This document shows positions 44,201-56,093 of a stretch of DNA of 64,000 nt, one piece after another (position 1 is the first letter of the stretch; every line of letters starts with the position of its first letter). The DNA lies in the NCBI RefSeq assembly GCF_964199755.1, contig NC_133907.1:997001-1061000 (forward strand), in the 5' to 3' direction. The position numbers and the translations under genes are program-made. This stretch comes from Larus michahellis. Its lineage: Eukaryota; Chordata; Aves; Charadriiformes; Laridae. The notes beneath the pieces are model-generated. The model searched no databases. It worked only from the letters and a program-made list of their open reading frames with translations, and was not told where the DNA came from.

Positions 44201-44483
44201 ACCCCCGCGAGGACTGAAGATGGCAGCGACCTTTATTGGCAATAACACAGCCATTCAGGAGCTCTTCATCAGGGTTTCCGAACAGTTCTCAGCCATGTTC
44301 AGAAGAAAAGCGTTTCTCCACTGGTACACGGGGGAAGGCATGGATGAGATGGAATTTTCTGAAGCAGAAGGTAACACCAATGACCTCGTGTCCGAGTACC
44401 AGCAGTACCAGGATGCCACTGCAGATGTTGAGGAATATGAAGAGGTAGAAGTGGAAGCCAGCCCGGAAAAGGAAGCAGCATAA
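41224..44483 (+). CDS. TUBB1: TUBB1, beta-1 tubulin (class VI, blood-cell isotype), four exons
   Basis: Beta-tubulin pairs with alpha-tubulin in microtubules; this divergent isotype builds the marginal band of platelets in mammals and of nucleated erythrocytes and thrombocytes in birds. Exons: 41224-41280, 42868-42976, 43167-43277 and 43411-44483 (stop TAA 44481-44483). They give 1350 nt and 449 residues, with the exon pattern common to beta-tubulins. Seen: the N-terminal MREI that mediates co-translational tubulin mRNA autoregulation, the nucleotide loop GGGTGSG at about residues 140-146, [15 protein letters not shown] (the Asn after HG is as in human TUBB1, where other beta isotypes have Gln) and the acidic tail [17 protein letters not shown]. 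The synteny and the divergent tail favour class VI over the other beta isotypes. Confidence 0.96.
42231..42267. repeat. Alternating purine-pyrimidine tract (GT)(GC)(AC) in TUBB1 intron 1
   Basis: Thirty-seven bases of strict alternation: GT repeats, then a GCGCGCGC core, then AC repeats. The left part is the reverse complement of the right across the GC core. Such tracts are classic Z-DNA formers and can also extrude as a hairpin. Confidence 0.9.
42408..42414 (+). promoter_or_regulatory. TUBB1: GATA-type motif AGATAAG in TUBB1 intron 1
   Basis: A perfect WGATAR word about 140 bp after the alternating GT/AC tract. GATA-1 controls erythroid and megakaryocytic genes, so an intronic site would fit, but the call rests on one short word. 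Confidence 0.3.
43411..44483 (+). CDS. TUBB1: TUBB1 exon 4, main body and C-terminal tail
   Basis: This 1073-bp exon encodes residues 93-449: the rest of the GTPase domain, the intermediate domain and the C-terminal helices. Family words read are [41 protein letters not shown] and [19 protein letters not shown]. The tail after [10 protein letters not shown] is isotype-specific and ends EKEAA. The frame is open back into intron 3 to 43275 by chance; the true acceptor is TTTACAG at 43410. Confidence 0.96.
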
Positions 44484-45378
44484 AAACAATGGTAATGTCA
44501 AAACACTCTCCAAACGAGCCTCTTGGCACTCACTAAAGAAAAGGCAGTAGCCATCAGCTGCATGCTGAAAATAACACCTTTCTTAAGAATTTCTTCTCTG
44601 CATCTGGCCAAAACATACCCAATATTAAATACAGCGCTTTTGAAATTAACGGCAGCTATGCTTTACTCCCCCGAGCAACTGTTGTCACTGAATCTCTCCC
44701 GAAGAGCCGCTATGAAGACAAGTCGTCTCCTAACAGCCTTCCTTGTAAACGGAGTCACTTTCAGAGTATTACCACCAGCCACTGAGGGTCATACGCAGCC
44801 CCTCTGCCTGTATGTGTCGGGGTCAGCAACAGCAAAACATGCCATCAACTCATCAGCTTTATTTATTCTGGGGCAGACACCGTCCTGCTCCATCCATGCC
44901 CCTGTTGCAGAGAGGCAGGGCCCCCCCGCAGCGACCCACGGCTGCCATGCCCAGCTCCTGCGGCTGGGGGGGGACAACACAGGGAAAAAGACTGAATGTG
45001 CACAGTCTTACTTTTTTTTTTTAAAAAAAAGTATTTTACTAGTTCAGTCACGTTGCTGGCTTATATTATTGCAGAGCTTGGATTCATTAACCTTGTGTGG
45101 TTTGTTTCTATTTCAAACTGTAGATCGAGTTGTATTAGCACACACAGCTGTGAACACTCCGTAAAAGTTTTACTGTGGGTTCCCCCTCGCCCCCCGTGTA
45201 CTAACTATTGTAAACTTTCTTCCTGTCATTCAGCGCAGCAAAATGGATGGAATGGTTTGCAGCTAGTTAGTAAGTCCCATGGCAATCGCTAAATCAAAAC
45301 CGAATCTTTACTTCAGGAAAAAAAGTTTCTTGCCATTCACAGCCATCTACTTAAGACTGTATTTATAATATTCTTTAA

Positions 45379-45384
45379 AATAAA
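45379..45384 (+). terminator. TUBB1: TUBB1 poly(A) signal AATAAA
   Basis: Canonical hexamer about 900 nt past the stop, in AT-rich 3' UTR. It faces the end of ATP5F1E about 950 bp further on, so the two genes are convergent. Confidence 0.55.
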
Positions 45385-46337
45385 AATTGTATACCATTCT
45401 CTAAAATACTTTAATACTTGAAACATTGGATAGACAAAAATCAGTTTATTCTTGTAAGGACTAACTTTTTTTGATGTAACATATATATATGGAGAAATGG
45501 AGTTTGTTTTATTATGCTCTTTGAAGAGAGTTTATTAAACTGTGAGTTTGAGTCGACAGCAGAAGTGTCTCAATGACCTGGGAGCTGAAGCCCGTTCCAC
45601 ACGCGTGCTGCGTTCCCCTTGTGCAGGGACAGCCGTGGCCCTGCTGTGCAGGCACAGGGCGGCAGGACGCTGCCAGCTCTCCCCAGACCCGTGCTGCTGG
45701 CAGTGACCCCCTGCCCCAAGAGCGCCCCATCCCTGCCGTTCCCTAGGGAATGCGTGTCCCTCTGCCCCCAGTATCGCGACAATGTGGTAGCAAGGACAAG
45801 TGCCAGCTGAGTGACCGGAGCCCAGACCAGGTTTCCCGCACCCCCTTCCCCGCCTCCTGCAGGAGGCCACCTCTCCAGCTCCCCGCCTCGTCACATTGAC
45901 TTTCACCGCATTAGCGTTGTTCTAAGCACAAACAGAAGATGAACGCCACAACGGCAGAGACTTTTAAAGCCAACAGTGTACCTCTTCCGGCAGAGAGAGA
46001 TGATTGAGGTATTTTAATTACCAAAATTATATGCCTATATTCTCTATTGATTAGGTTTTAGTGAAGAAAACTTTTCTCCAAAGTAATCATTGAAATAAGG
46101 TAGGCAGAAGTTTTAAACAACAATTAAATCTCTCACTCATCGATGTATCTGAAATATCAGCATGAAATCTGACATGAGATTTGCCTTAAAATAAACGTAT
46201 GTTGCTCTTGAATGATAGACTGTGATGAAGTCTTCTATTTTTACACAAGTGAAAGATAAATGTCTCTGCAAAGTGGAGTACTTTGTTTCAAGAGGAACAA
46301 CACTCTCCACACATTCATTTGTTTAACAGAAATTACT
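45385..46337. other. TUBB1-ATP5F1E convergent gap
   Basis: No coding exon recognised. A moderately GC-rich part (45585-45890) has open frames on both strands with no family resemblance. The rest is AT-rich. Confidence 0.55.
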
Positions 46338-46464
46338 TTTATTAGCATGCTCATTTACATACAGAGGCAAGTCTTACAGTTGACGTGATGACATTGTACT
46401 GTGGAGTCTTGAGCTTGCCTGCAGCTTTGCAGTTTGCTGTGAGAGTATTCACGCAGACCAGTTC
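46338..46464 (-). other. ATP5F1E: Predicted non-coding last exon of ATP5F1E with poly(A) signal
   Basis: Coding exon 2 ends with a strong donor (GTAAGT, minus strand, 47093-47088) three bases after the stop codon. The best matching acceptor downstream is TCTCGTAG just above 46464. The exon would run to the minus-strand AATAAA at 46343-46338 and a little beyond. This makes the 3' UTR interrupted by a 2.6-kb-scale distance from the coding exons' start (intron 46465-47093). Confidence 0.6.
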
Positions 46465-47096
46465 CTACGAGAGATTTAAAATGTAAGTTATTTGATTTAA
46501 GACTATAGACAAGCTATGGTTCAAACAAAAGGTAATAAAATTTAATCTCAGACCTGGAGTAGAAGCTGTTCTTAGAAGAGATTTCACCTGCCCGTGATGT
46601 ATGTAATGTCACAAATAAAGGTACAAGTAGCATCTGTCTTTCGCAGCCAGCCAATAACCCTTACACAAATACGTCTGCTGACTGGGGAAACCGCAGTTCA
46701 GAAGCTCTCTTGGCTTAGCGAAGAGACGGGAAACCTATGAACATCGCTACAGAAACCCGCCTGTTTCGCACTAGTCCGTAACAACACTGACCAAACCCCA
46801 GATCGATCGAAGCTCGATGGAATCGATCAGCCAACTGACGCGATTACAGTTTCCCATCCCACAGGCAGTCAGGACTCAGACACCCGCACAAGCAGCACTA
46901 AAGCCGTCAGCAATCCCTCCCGAACCCCTCAGCAATCCCTTCCCGGCTCACGCAAGAAGATCAAAGCCGATTTCCCATCCACGGCATGAAACGAGCCCAG
47001 CAGTTACAGACTGCCATGGACCCGACTCACGCTGGGGGGCCAACGCTCCTCGTATAAAACGCTACACCGAGGCGGCCCGGTCCATTTACTTACATT

Positions 47097-47422
47097 TTAT
47101 TCCTTCTTGGGTTTCACCGTTTTCACAGTGGCCATTGCCGCCCTCTCTGCCTCCGCTTTGTACTGGGGCTTCATGGCCGCTCTGACCGCCTGGGCACAGA
47201 TCTGGGAGTACCGGATGTAACTACAGACAGGGGGAGGCGAAGCTGAGGGTCAAACGGCTCCCACAGGCCCCTCCGCCCCCGCCTGAGGCGCCGCCGCCAC
47301 GCCGCCAGCCCAGCCCTCCCCGCCAGCCCCTCGCCTCCGGCCGCCCCGTCTATCGCGAGGGAGCCGCGCTCGGCGCCGCGCCGGCGGTACCTGAGGCCGG
47401 CCTGCCGCCAGTAGGCCACCAT
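47097..47422 (-). CDS. ATP5F1E: ATP5F1E, ATP synthase F1 subunit epsilon, two coding exons
   Basis: The smallest F1 subunit, part of the central stalk of mitochondrial ATP synthase on the matrix side of the inner membrane. Exons on the minus strand: 47422-47391 and 47220-47097 (stop TAA at 47099-47097), 156 nt, 51 residues, the human length. The first part [20 protein letters not shown] is almost identical to mammals; the second half (RAAMKPQYKAEAERAA then VKPKKE) has diverged but keeps length and basic character. The protein has no cleaved targeting peptide, as in mammals. A donor follows the stop codon directly, so the 3' UTR is probably spliced to a last exon at about 46464-46338. The gene starts inside a CpG island with CCAAT boxes and an ETS/GABP word. 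Confidence 0.95.
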
Positions 47423-47960
47423 GGCTGCGGGCGTACGGGCTCCGCGGCCGGCAAGGTCAGCGCCCACCGGAAGGGGAGAAACGGCCGCGCTGCGCCCTAG
47501 CCAATCAACAGGCAGGAGCGATCCCCCGCCAATCGCAATCCTAATTGCCTCAGGGAGGCTGACCAATGGCAACTGCTTAGTCGCCCCTCCAGTTACAAGG
47601 GCTCTCCTCTGGCAGCGACCAATCAGAGGGCTGAGTGAGCTCTGCGGGGCCCGCCCTTTCCGCCCGAGGTCCCGCGGCGCGGCTGCTGCTCCCCGGGACT
47701 CAGCGCTGCTCGCCGCGGGCGGAGGAGGCGGCCGGGGCGCGGCGGGCCGGGGCCTGCACTCCCGCGGGAACCGGGGCGAGTGCCTGTTCTCCCTGCTCCC
47801 CCTGGTAGGAACCGCCTGGGAAAGGTTTGGTGCCTTCCCTGTTGGGGGGGCCTCAGCCCCGCCTGCAGGCGTGGCCAGCTGCGGCCTACCTCGAGCGTCC
47901 AGAAAAGTCAGGGGGTGTGTCGTCTTCCATGGTTCGGAAGCGGGAATTTGCCAGAAGTAC
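47380..47960. promoter_or_regulatory. ATP5F1E: CpG-island promoter of ATP5F1E with four CCAAT boxes
   Basis: CCAAT words on the plus strand at 47501-47505, 47529-47533, 47563-47567 and 47619-47623 lie 80-200 bp upstream of the minus-strand ATG. ACCGGAAG at 47466-47473 is an ETS (GABP/NRF-2) word, common in promoters of respiratory-chain genes. GC-rich DNA continues to about 47960, past what ATP5F1E alone needs, so divergent plus-strand transcription is possible. Confidence 0.65.
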
Positions 47961-50349
47961 TCTGCACGTCAATTAAGTAAAGAACATAAATTAAAGCCTG
48001 GCTCGTCTATGATGCTAATGGCTAGTTGTGTGGCAATTATGTTACTTACATATTAACACATTCCCAAGTAGTCCTGTTGTAATCTAAGAATCCAAGCAAG
48101 TGGTTTAAAGCATGTTTTTTCTAGTTAAATCAGTTGTCGTTATCCATGCCATCAGGTTTTTTCTAGATAAGGTTGTAGAGAAGAAAACAGTTTACAAGCA
48201 CATGGAGCCAATAATTTCTATAAACACCGGCTGTCTTCAGTCTGGCATTTCGATCGACCTGTGGCCAAGCTGTGCCACGTTCAGTTTTATCCTGTTGGAC
48301 ACGATGCCTTGGCATGGGATTCCTCGGGATGTAAGGCCGTTTATGCATACACCTGAAGTTATATTAATAAAAGACAACTTGGCCAACTAGAAGCTATCAT
48401 CATTGGTTGAGATTTGATGGAAAAATAGGCAATTTTCCATATAGAATTAGCAAAAAGTTATAAGAAGATGGGAATTGTGTTTGATGAAGAATCAATTTGG
48501 TCCTAATCTAGCGTTCATGTAAATAATGAGGACTAAGGATTTAAGGATATTATGGATTGGGTTTTTATTAAATCCTTGCACTGAAGTATATATACCTCTT
48601 CTCTCTGTTCCTTTCATCCAGAGACAAACCACATCATGAAGTAGGTAAGAATCCCCCAGAAGCAGTACCGGCCTTGAGGAAATGCTGGTGACTTTGGTTC
48701 TCTTTGCAGAGAGGCCGCGTGTCTTCCTGCTGATTGCGGTGTCTGATGAAGTGCAAATCCCTGGAAATGACACCATGATTTCCCATCACTGCGCAGCGAT
48801 GTTCTCACAGTACATTCTTAAAGCAGAGAGGAACTTTCAGCTTTATTGGAGATCTCACGTAGTCCAGAGCCATTGCGATTAACAGTCCACACATCAGCAT
48901 GTCAGTATAGATCCACCAGAACAGAAAGAGCAATTGTTCACCAGGTACGTCAGAGTCTGTCTCCAGGATAGCATATGACAGAAAGAGAAGATTGCCTATT
49001 AGTGTAATTAGTAAGAACACCAACGAGGAAGAAAGGGTGGGAAGACGGGAAGAATTTTCTGTCCTTAATTTGCCCACTTAATCTCTCTACTGAGGTTACT
49101 GAAGAAGACTCTAGTTAGTGCCAGTTGTGACAACGTTTTTGAAGTGGACACTTCAGGATGCTACATTCCTTCCATCTTGGGGTTTTTTTAATAACTGCTA
49201 AACAACCTTGCTCCTGAATTTGGGGTTCATTTCTAAAATCCATGTATTGCAATCTTTCCTACTTAATGTTAAAGAAGTAACTAGTTAAATGAGGCTGAAA
49301 ATAATTCTTATTTCCTTATTTATTTTTTGTGTGAGCCTAATTTTGAGACAGACGTGGCGTATTGGACCAAAGGTTTCCAACTTGTAAAAATTAAATCAAT
49401 TTAAAAACATTTTTTATCACAGCACTTTTAACACAGAAAGGGTGCCAATGAGCTGATACTGAACCAAAACATACTTGTTTTTGAAAACCCAACTGTAACA
49501 ATGATAACAAAAAGATACAAGAAAGCACCGAAGATTTAAGGAACCCCCTCCCTGCTACCTGTGCAACGTATTTGGTGCAACACGAGTAAAGCACTAATTA
49601 CATATATTGATAACGGGCATGTTATATACAAATGCTGTTTTAATTGGTAACATCTGATCATTTTATAGATAAAATAATTATCAATAAGATTATTTAAAGG
49701 CTCATGGGCAGCCCAGGACACAAATATGGCTTGGAGGAAAAAAATTACACTAGCAGAGTTGGACATCTTTCCAGCTTCATGTCCCTCTGCTCCCGCCCCG
49801 CACCTCCTCCGATTCCTCTCCCTACCCCCTCTCTCTCACCCCCACTTTTTCCCCTGGTTTTCTTTTTCCTCCACATCTTCTCTCTGTAGCTCCATATGAA
49901 ATGCCTCTGCTGACAATTCTGTGCAATGCACTCAGATTTAAATCTGTAATGGAAATACACAACTTGGATGCAATTATCTGCACATTTAGCTCTACTTAGT
50001 ATTTGTTGATCTTGATAGATAAAAAATGCCGCATGAATTAAAAAAAAATAAAGTTTTGGGAGAGGTACCATGCTGAGACAGAATGTAAATTAGATTAGTG
50101 ACAGAAATTATGCTCCACAAAAATTCCGGAATATACGTTGATGTTTATGCAAGTATAAACAAGGCACCATTAGAGATTTGTACAACCTGTTTTCATGCCC
50201 AGTTCTGTTTAGATACTAGGATATATTTGCAAAGCCTTAAACTTTCTGCAGATAAGAACTTTCAGGGACAGAACTTAGGAAAGAGCACATAGAAGAGGAA
50301 AGTTTAGAAAGATATAGAGAGGTTGCAGTGAGAAGGGGTGTGTTAAGAG

Positions 50350-51210
50350 GGTTAGATGCAGAGATCAAGAGAAGCTGAAGCGGTGCGATTAGCAACATCC
50401 AGAAACGTGAGGGTGGATAGGTCTGGGGGAACTCGAGCGGTGAGATTGGAAATGTCCAAAGACACTGAGGGAGTGAGGGAAGAAGCATCCTGAAAAGTGA
50501 GCGTGGAGACATCCAGAAAGGGTGTAGCGATGAGATTAGAAACATCCTCAGAGGTTGATGAGGGTAATTCAGAGGAGCCCTGAAACACGAAATAGTTGAA
50601 ATCGGTGAGATCTAGTGATTCTGAAGAGGTTGAGGACGTGTGCTCTGAGGCACCCAGTGAGGATGGAGGGATTGTACAGGAAAAGTCCAGGGAAGCTGAG
50701 GAGGTGGGACTGGACACATGTAGGGAGGGTGAAGAAGTGAGACTGGAGAGGTCTAGAGAGGGTGAAGAAGTAGGACTGGAGAAATCTGGGGAGGATACAG
50801 AGGTGAGACTGGAGAGATCCAAGGAGATTGAAGAGCTGTCACCAGAGAGATCCAGAGAGGCTGATGAAGTGAGACTTGATAGGTCCAGTGAGATCGAAGA
50901 GCTGAAACTGGAGCGCTCCCAGGAATCTGAAGAGGTGAGACTGGAGAGCTCTAAGGAGATTGAAGAGGAGCTACTGGAGAAGTCTGAAGAGGCCGAAGAG
51001 GTGAGACTTGAAAGGTCCAGAGAAGATGAAGTGAGACTGGAAAAGTCCACAGAGGATGAAGAGCTTAGACTGGATAAATCCAAAGAATCTGAAAAGGGGA
51101 CTTTAAAAAGTTCCAAGGAGGCTGAAGTCTTGATACTGGAGGGGTCCAGGGAGGCCAAAAAAGTGAGACCAAGGAGGTCCAGGCAGATTGAAGAGATGAT
51201 GCTGAAAAGC
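50350..51210. repeat. 33-bp (11-codon) diverged tandem array of unknown nature
   Basis: About two dozen units of roughly 33 bp. On the plus strand the units translate as variants of VRLERSREIEE (for example VRLERSKEIEE, LSPERSREADE, VRLDRSSEIEE, LKLERSQESEE, LRLDKSKESEK). This frame is open from 50596 to 51240 and has stops further left. On the minus strand another frame is open over the whole array (about 51235 to 50352) and reads as Ser/Leu/Asp-rich units such as SLDLSSLTSSA. Units differ widely in sequence, and the few length changes are by whole codons. Neither frame has an ATG near its start, so coding would need splicing; a good minus-strand acceptor (GGCTTTTCAG) sits just before the array at about 51210. 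It may be an exon of an unknown gene or an old minisatellite. Confidence 0.8.
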
Positions 51211-54200
51211 CAAGTAAATCCACAACATGACTGGTCTTAAATCAGAAGTGTTTTAAACTAAAGATCTCTAATAACACGCCAAAACAAAACAAAAAGACAT
51301 AACGAACCCAAATAATATTACTTTTGAAAATAAGTAAGCATACTGTTTTAATCTTTGTGTCTTTTAGCTGTTTGGTGCAGAAAAACTCTAGTAATAAGAG
51401 CTCACAGACTTATATTGCTCCTTCACAGAGGACCAGTACAGAAGTACGGGTACAGAATAATACATACAGGAGCTGTCATTCTTCTGTCCTGGTGTGTCTG
51501 TCCTTGTTCAGCCAGATTTTAGCATCTATGATAGCCTGACAAAGAATACCCTCCTGTCGAATGCCATCTCCCTGTCCTGAAGGTCTGGAATAAAATAATA
51601 ATTATGCAATAGAACGGAAATGAAAATGTTTTTGTTCTTTTCCAGATTCCATAGGATATTCAGATACCAGGCTCTTTACTGGTTATGGAGAGAGATTTAA
51701 AAAAATACACGGTTGTAAATGGCAACAAGTCAAACTGGGCCTCTGACAATAAAGGTATGAGGGATTATTTCCTCTTGATTCATAACATCTAACTAAAAAA
51801 ATGTGGTTCTTCCTGGCGATGCTAACAAAAATGGCAAAGACAACAGTATTTTTTCTCTGCAGTGTGTGCAGGATTTATTTTTGGAAGCTAGTGGTATGCT
51901 AAACTGATTCTGCCACTAAGAAATACGCATTTCAGCAACAGCGGTTCTACTTGTTTTTCAGATAAAACCAGGTCTTATTTTATTAGTTTTATTTTGTACC
52001 TCTGGACATAAAACCTGTACTGTAATAACAGTAATTTTTTATTCGTGGTTAGCTTGAACTGTTTAATAAAAATATTCTAAAGAGAAGTTCTGATAGAAGG
52101 CAGACATCTAATTAAAAAGGGAACGGACAGCTTATATTTCAGTTCATAAAGGTGCATCTAATTATAGTATGAGTAGGTCAAGGGGCTGATCTACAGCTGC
52201 CTTCTCTCATCTCAAGACTGTGCTGCACAGCAGAGAGTAGGTGAAACCTGCTGTTGCCTTTCCAGACATAGGCACAGGAATGCGCATTCAGTTTTTCAGA
52301 GAGTCATCACAAAAGGATTTTTATAGACCAAGAAAGTGAAAGATACACACATAGAGGAGGCTGCAGCTTCTCAGGTGAATCTGCCCAAGCTTTGCCCATG
52401 CTATTACACAACCGAGGTCCAGATGCATGTGTAATGGATTTAACATAATCACCATGGATGGAACTCCCACTGAGGTCACCTCTTAACTGAAGCAGGTGCC
52501 TGCTGAACATGGACTGAAGTTGAAAGGAATGATGTCTTACTATGCAAATATTAAAACTGTGGGGATTTAGCACAACTCAAAAATTACCAGTCTGAAAAAA
52601 AGCTGTTTAGGTACCAGTGATGAGACCTGACACAGTCCTTGAATACACTTAAAATGTATTCATAATGCATCTGTAATTTTAGAGCTCATGCAACATGGTT
52701 GTAGTTCTATCAAGAGTACAATGTTTATAGATTAAAAGGCAAAAGAAACAAATTCTTCTTAATGTGCCTAATTTGTGATGACATTACAAGTTTGCTTGCT
52801 GACCTATATTCTTAATAAAAGAACAAAAATAATTAACCCCCCAAAACCCCCGACCTTTGCAATCTAACAACACCATAATTTTGTGACTGACTTTATCTTT
52901 CTTAAAAGATTTTCAAGTACAGAGGAAGACAAATAATTATACAAAAGGCAAAGTCCAATACAATAAAAAGCCACTATCAACACGATTTCCAGCAGACTAA
53001 ATTCCATCATCCCTTCACTGTGTTCCTTCTGGCTTAACTTAAAATGGCCAAGTTATTGCACATTTTCCTGTGAAATAACACTGTCAAGAAACTTGGAATT
53101 ATGGTCACTATTGTATAAAAAGTACAGGTCAGTAATAATGCTTCCTACCTTTGATAGCTGTGGATTTATCTCCTTTCTCTGTCTGGGTAAGCCATACCGG
53201 GCTGTGCTGGTAAAGCTCTGCCGTTCTCTCTGCTGATGACCCTAATCTGTTCCACAGCAACTGGAAATCGTGCCATGCTGATGACAGTACGGGTCATCTC
53301 CTATTAAATCTCCTCTTGTCTAAGTACAGCACTCCGCACAGAGCACCAGCAGAAAACAAACGCCAAAATCAGCTCTAATCTTGAAGATAAAGTTGCAGTT
53401 CTGTGCTGTTTTCTATTACAGGACAACACTTGGAAGGTTAGTTGATGAAGCAGATGAAGACATTAATTTTGAACATTTGGACACCTGGATTCAAAGTAAA
53501 ATAATTTTGCAGTGCCATCCAAGTTCTCAGCTGTCCATTCTACAAAATCTGGCATAAGGAGGCTCTGGAGGGATCCAGGATCTGCAGAGCAGAATTCAGG
53601 TACACTCAGGTTTTAAGAATCTTGTGCATTACTTCCTATTTTAATGTGTTTAATAACTTTTGTTACCTATATTACTTTTTAAATGCTGTTACATTAAAAT
53701 AGCATGAAAAACATAGTAAAAGATTCTGTTCACAGTTGTTAATAGTGAACAAAAGTTTTAAAAACACTAGGTGACATCAATGGCTGGAGCCTGTTTTCAG
53801 AAATTTTTAAGTCTTGTAGGTGCTTATGTTTCTTTGAAAGACAAGGGAGACAGGTTTCTAGGTGATAAGGGCCATTATTGCATCTCACTTTGTAGAGAGG
53901 GAACTAACATCACCAGTGCAGCAGCACACTGCTTCTGTTTGTTCTATCTATTCTTTCACGGGAAAAGCAGGGAAATTGCATAGCTTGCTGAATGTCCCTC
54001 AAACCTGGCAATTATGAATAGAGAAAATAAAACTATAGAGCATCAGGCTAAGAAGGTTATGTGCTTCTAGTACTTCAGCTAGATCGTTCAGAATATGACA
54101 CAACTATAAAATATAAATTAATTCCTGATACACACTTCCTTACTCCCAATTTCACAACATACCTACTAGATTTTGCTGCAGCTGCTATGTGTAAATGAGT

Positions 54201-56006
54201 TTAAATCTAGCTAAACAAAGCAGTTATCTCATAAGTAAACAATATCTACATAGTCCCCAAAAAACGCGTTAACAAGAACTCACCCAAATGATGCTAATTG
54301 CCGTATTATAAAACAGATTTCTTACCAGAGTGTCCACAAAGTTGACCAGGCTCTAGGAATATCGAAGTTCACAGCAGGGGCAATTGTTTAATTTGATTCG
54401 GTGTAAAAAGGTTTAGGTACGTGTGTTCATTTTATTATATTCAATTGGATCTAACTGATACTATTTTTTAGTTCAGTGTTTTTGAACTTTTTGATCAAAG
54501 GACTGTCAAACCTTTCGGGAGAAAAAGAAAATGTAAAAAAGCCATCTTGTGCTCAACTCTTGTGATATATGTGTCTGCGAAGAGAGACTTTAACTTAACA
54601 ATGTTACTATTTTTTTCTGTTATAATAACATACATTGTTTACAGCATCAAATACTCTTTCTAGTAGATGCAACATGAGATTTTTGTAATACACATTCCAG
54701 AGGCAATATAATTTCAGCCCACCCGATAGCTTCCTATAAGTAAGGAGATCCTGTTTCTCCTCTTTCAGTGTGTCTCATCTTGGTGCTGGCTGCATAAAGA
54801 TTCTGTCACTTCCACTATTCGTAGCTGTTTTGCTCAACAAGTTGACTTGGCTCAACAAAGGGTGTGAAGACCTTGATCTTCAGTGCAAGGGAAGAAGCGG
54901 GACAGCACAGCCAGGAACAAGAAGGCAGGCAGAGAGACAGACACAGGACTGTTTCCTTGCATTGAAGGTAAGCAGTTAGTTCAGCTTAGTTGTAATGTGT
55001 AACCTCACCTTTAGAGTAATTAAATTCTATGGCAACATATAAAGCAAAGCTACCAAATTATTTGAGAAAGAAAGGAACAGGTCCTGTGCAAGTGAAAGCA
55101 CAACTCTGACCTTGAGAAACAGAAGGATCCTAAAACGACTCAGTGCTTTCACACAAGCTCTCTTTATCGGCACTCTTCAGTTCTTCTGTAAACGTGAACC
55201 TCAACAGGATGCTGCTCTTTCCTTTGAACCGCCCAGCTGTCAATGCCAGGGGCTGTGAACGGCTGCGGTTACTAGACGCTGGTGCTTAGGTTTACTGAAT
55301 ACGACATTTATTGGAAATATGCTAGACTTAATATGCTAGCTTAACTGCAAGCACAGACCACAAGAGACACATCAGCTATGTTGTAGGAAATGGTGATTAA
55401 AGTATTTTCTGTTTTTTCCAAAACAAACAACTGATTTGCATTTATAGTTAACTGCTGTGTTACTGAACAGGTGCTGACACCCATTGTCAGCAAGAAGAAA
55501 TACTTCTCAGGTAAATTAAGCCTTTTTAAAAAGTACTTCATTTCTATTGCTGACTGAAGAAAGTGGCACTGTTTTAGTTTCATATAGACACAAGTTGTTT
55601 CAGTGTCACAGTAAATTTAGGATTTTGCTTTCTTCCATGGTAGCAGCTTTCATTTCAGATTGTCAAAAGCGGTACCTTGCAGAACACGGGAGCAGCAGGC
55701 AATTGGCAAGGTGCACAAGCACGTCTTTAACAAGTTTATAGTGCAGATGGGTACATGGAAGCTAGACAACTTACACACCTTTAAAAATATTAAAATTCTA
55801 TGGACCTGTTCTTCTTAGAATGCCTTGCTGTTCATTTAAAACAAGTTAATCCATTATACTGCAGCTTTAGCCATCCCGAGCCTGTTTAGATCAAGAAGTG
55901 AAGGACAGGGTAAACTTAATTTACAGTAAAAAAAACCTTTACTAAGTTAGCACCAAAATCCCACCACTGGTATGGCCAATTCTTATATCAAACCTGAGGA
56001 AAAGTA

Positions 56007-56093
56007 GAGTCATAGAATGGTTTAGGTTGGAAGGGACCTTAAAGATCTAGTTCCAACCCCACTGCCATGGGGGACACCTCCTACTAGAGCAGG
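56007..56093 (-). mobile_element. CR1 LINE 3'-end fragment
   Basis: GTCATAGAATGGTTTAGGTT, then GGAAGGGACCTTAAAGATCT and TCCAACCCC, is the reverse complement of the CR1 3' UTR end. Only about 90 bp remain; the 5' part is missing. Confidence 0.85.

Noticed and set aside
47421-48056. 211-codon plus-strand open frame from the ATP5F1E island
   Set aside because: Composition-driven; no family resemblance, and it crosses promoter motifs. A non-coding divergent RNA remains possible.
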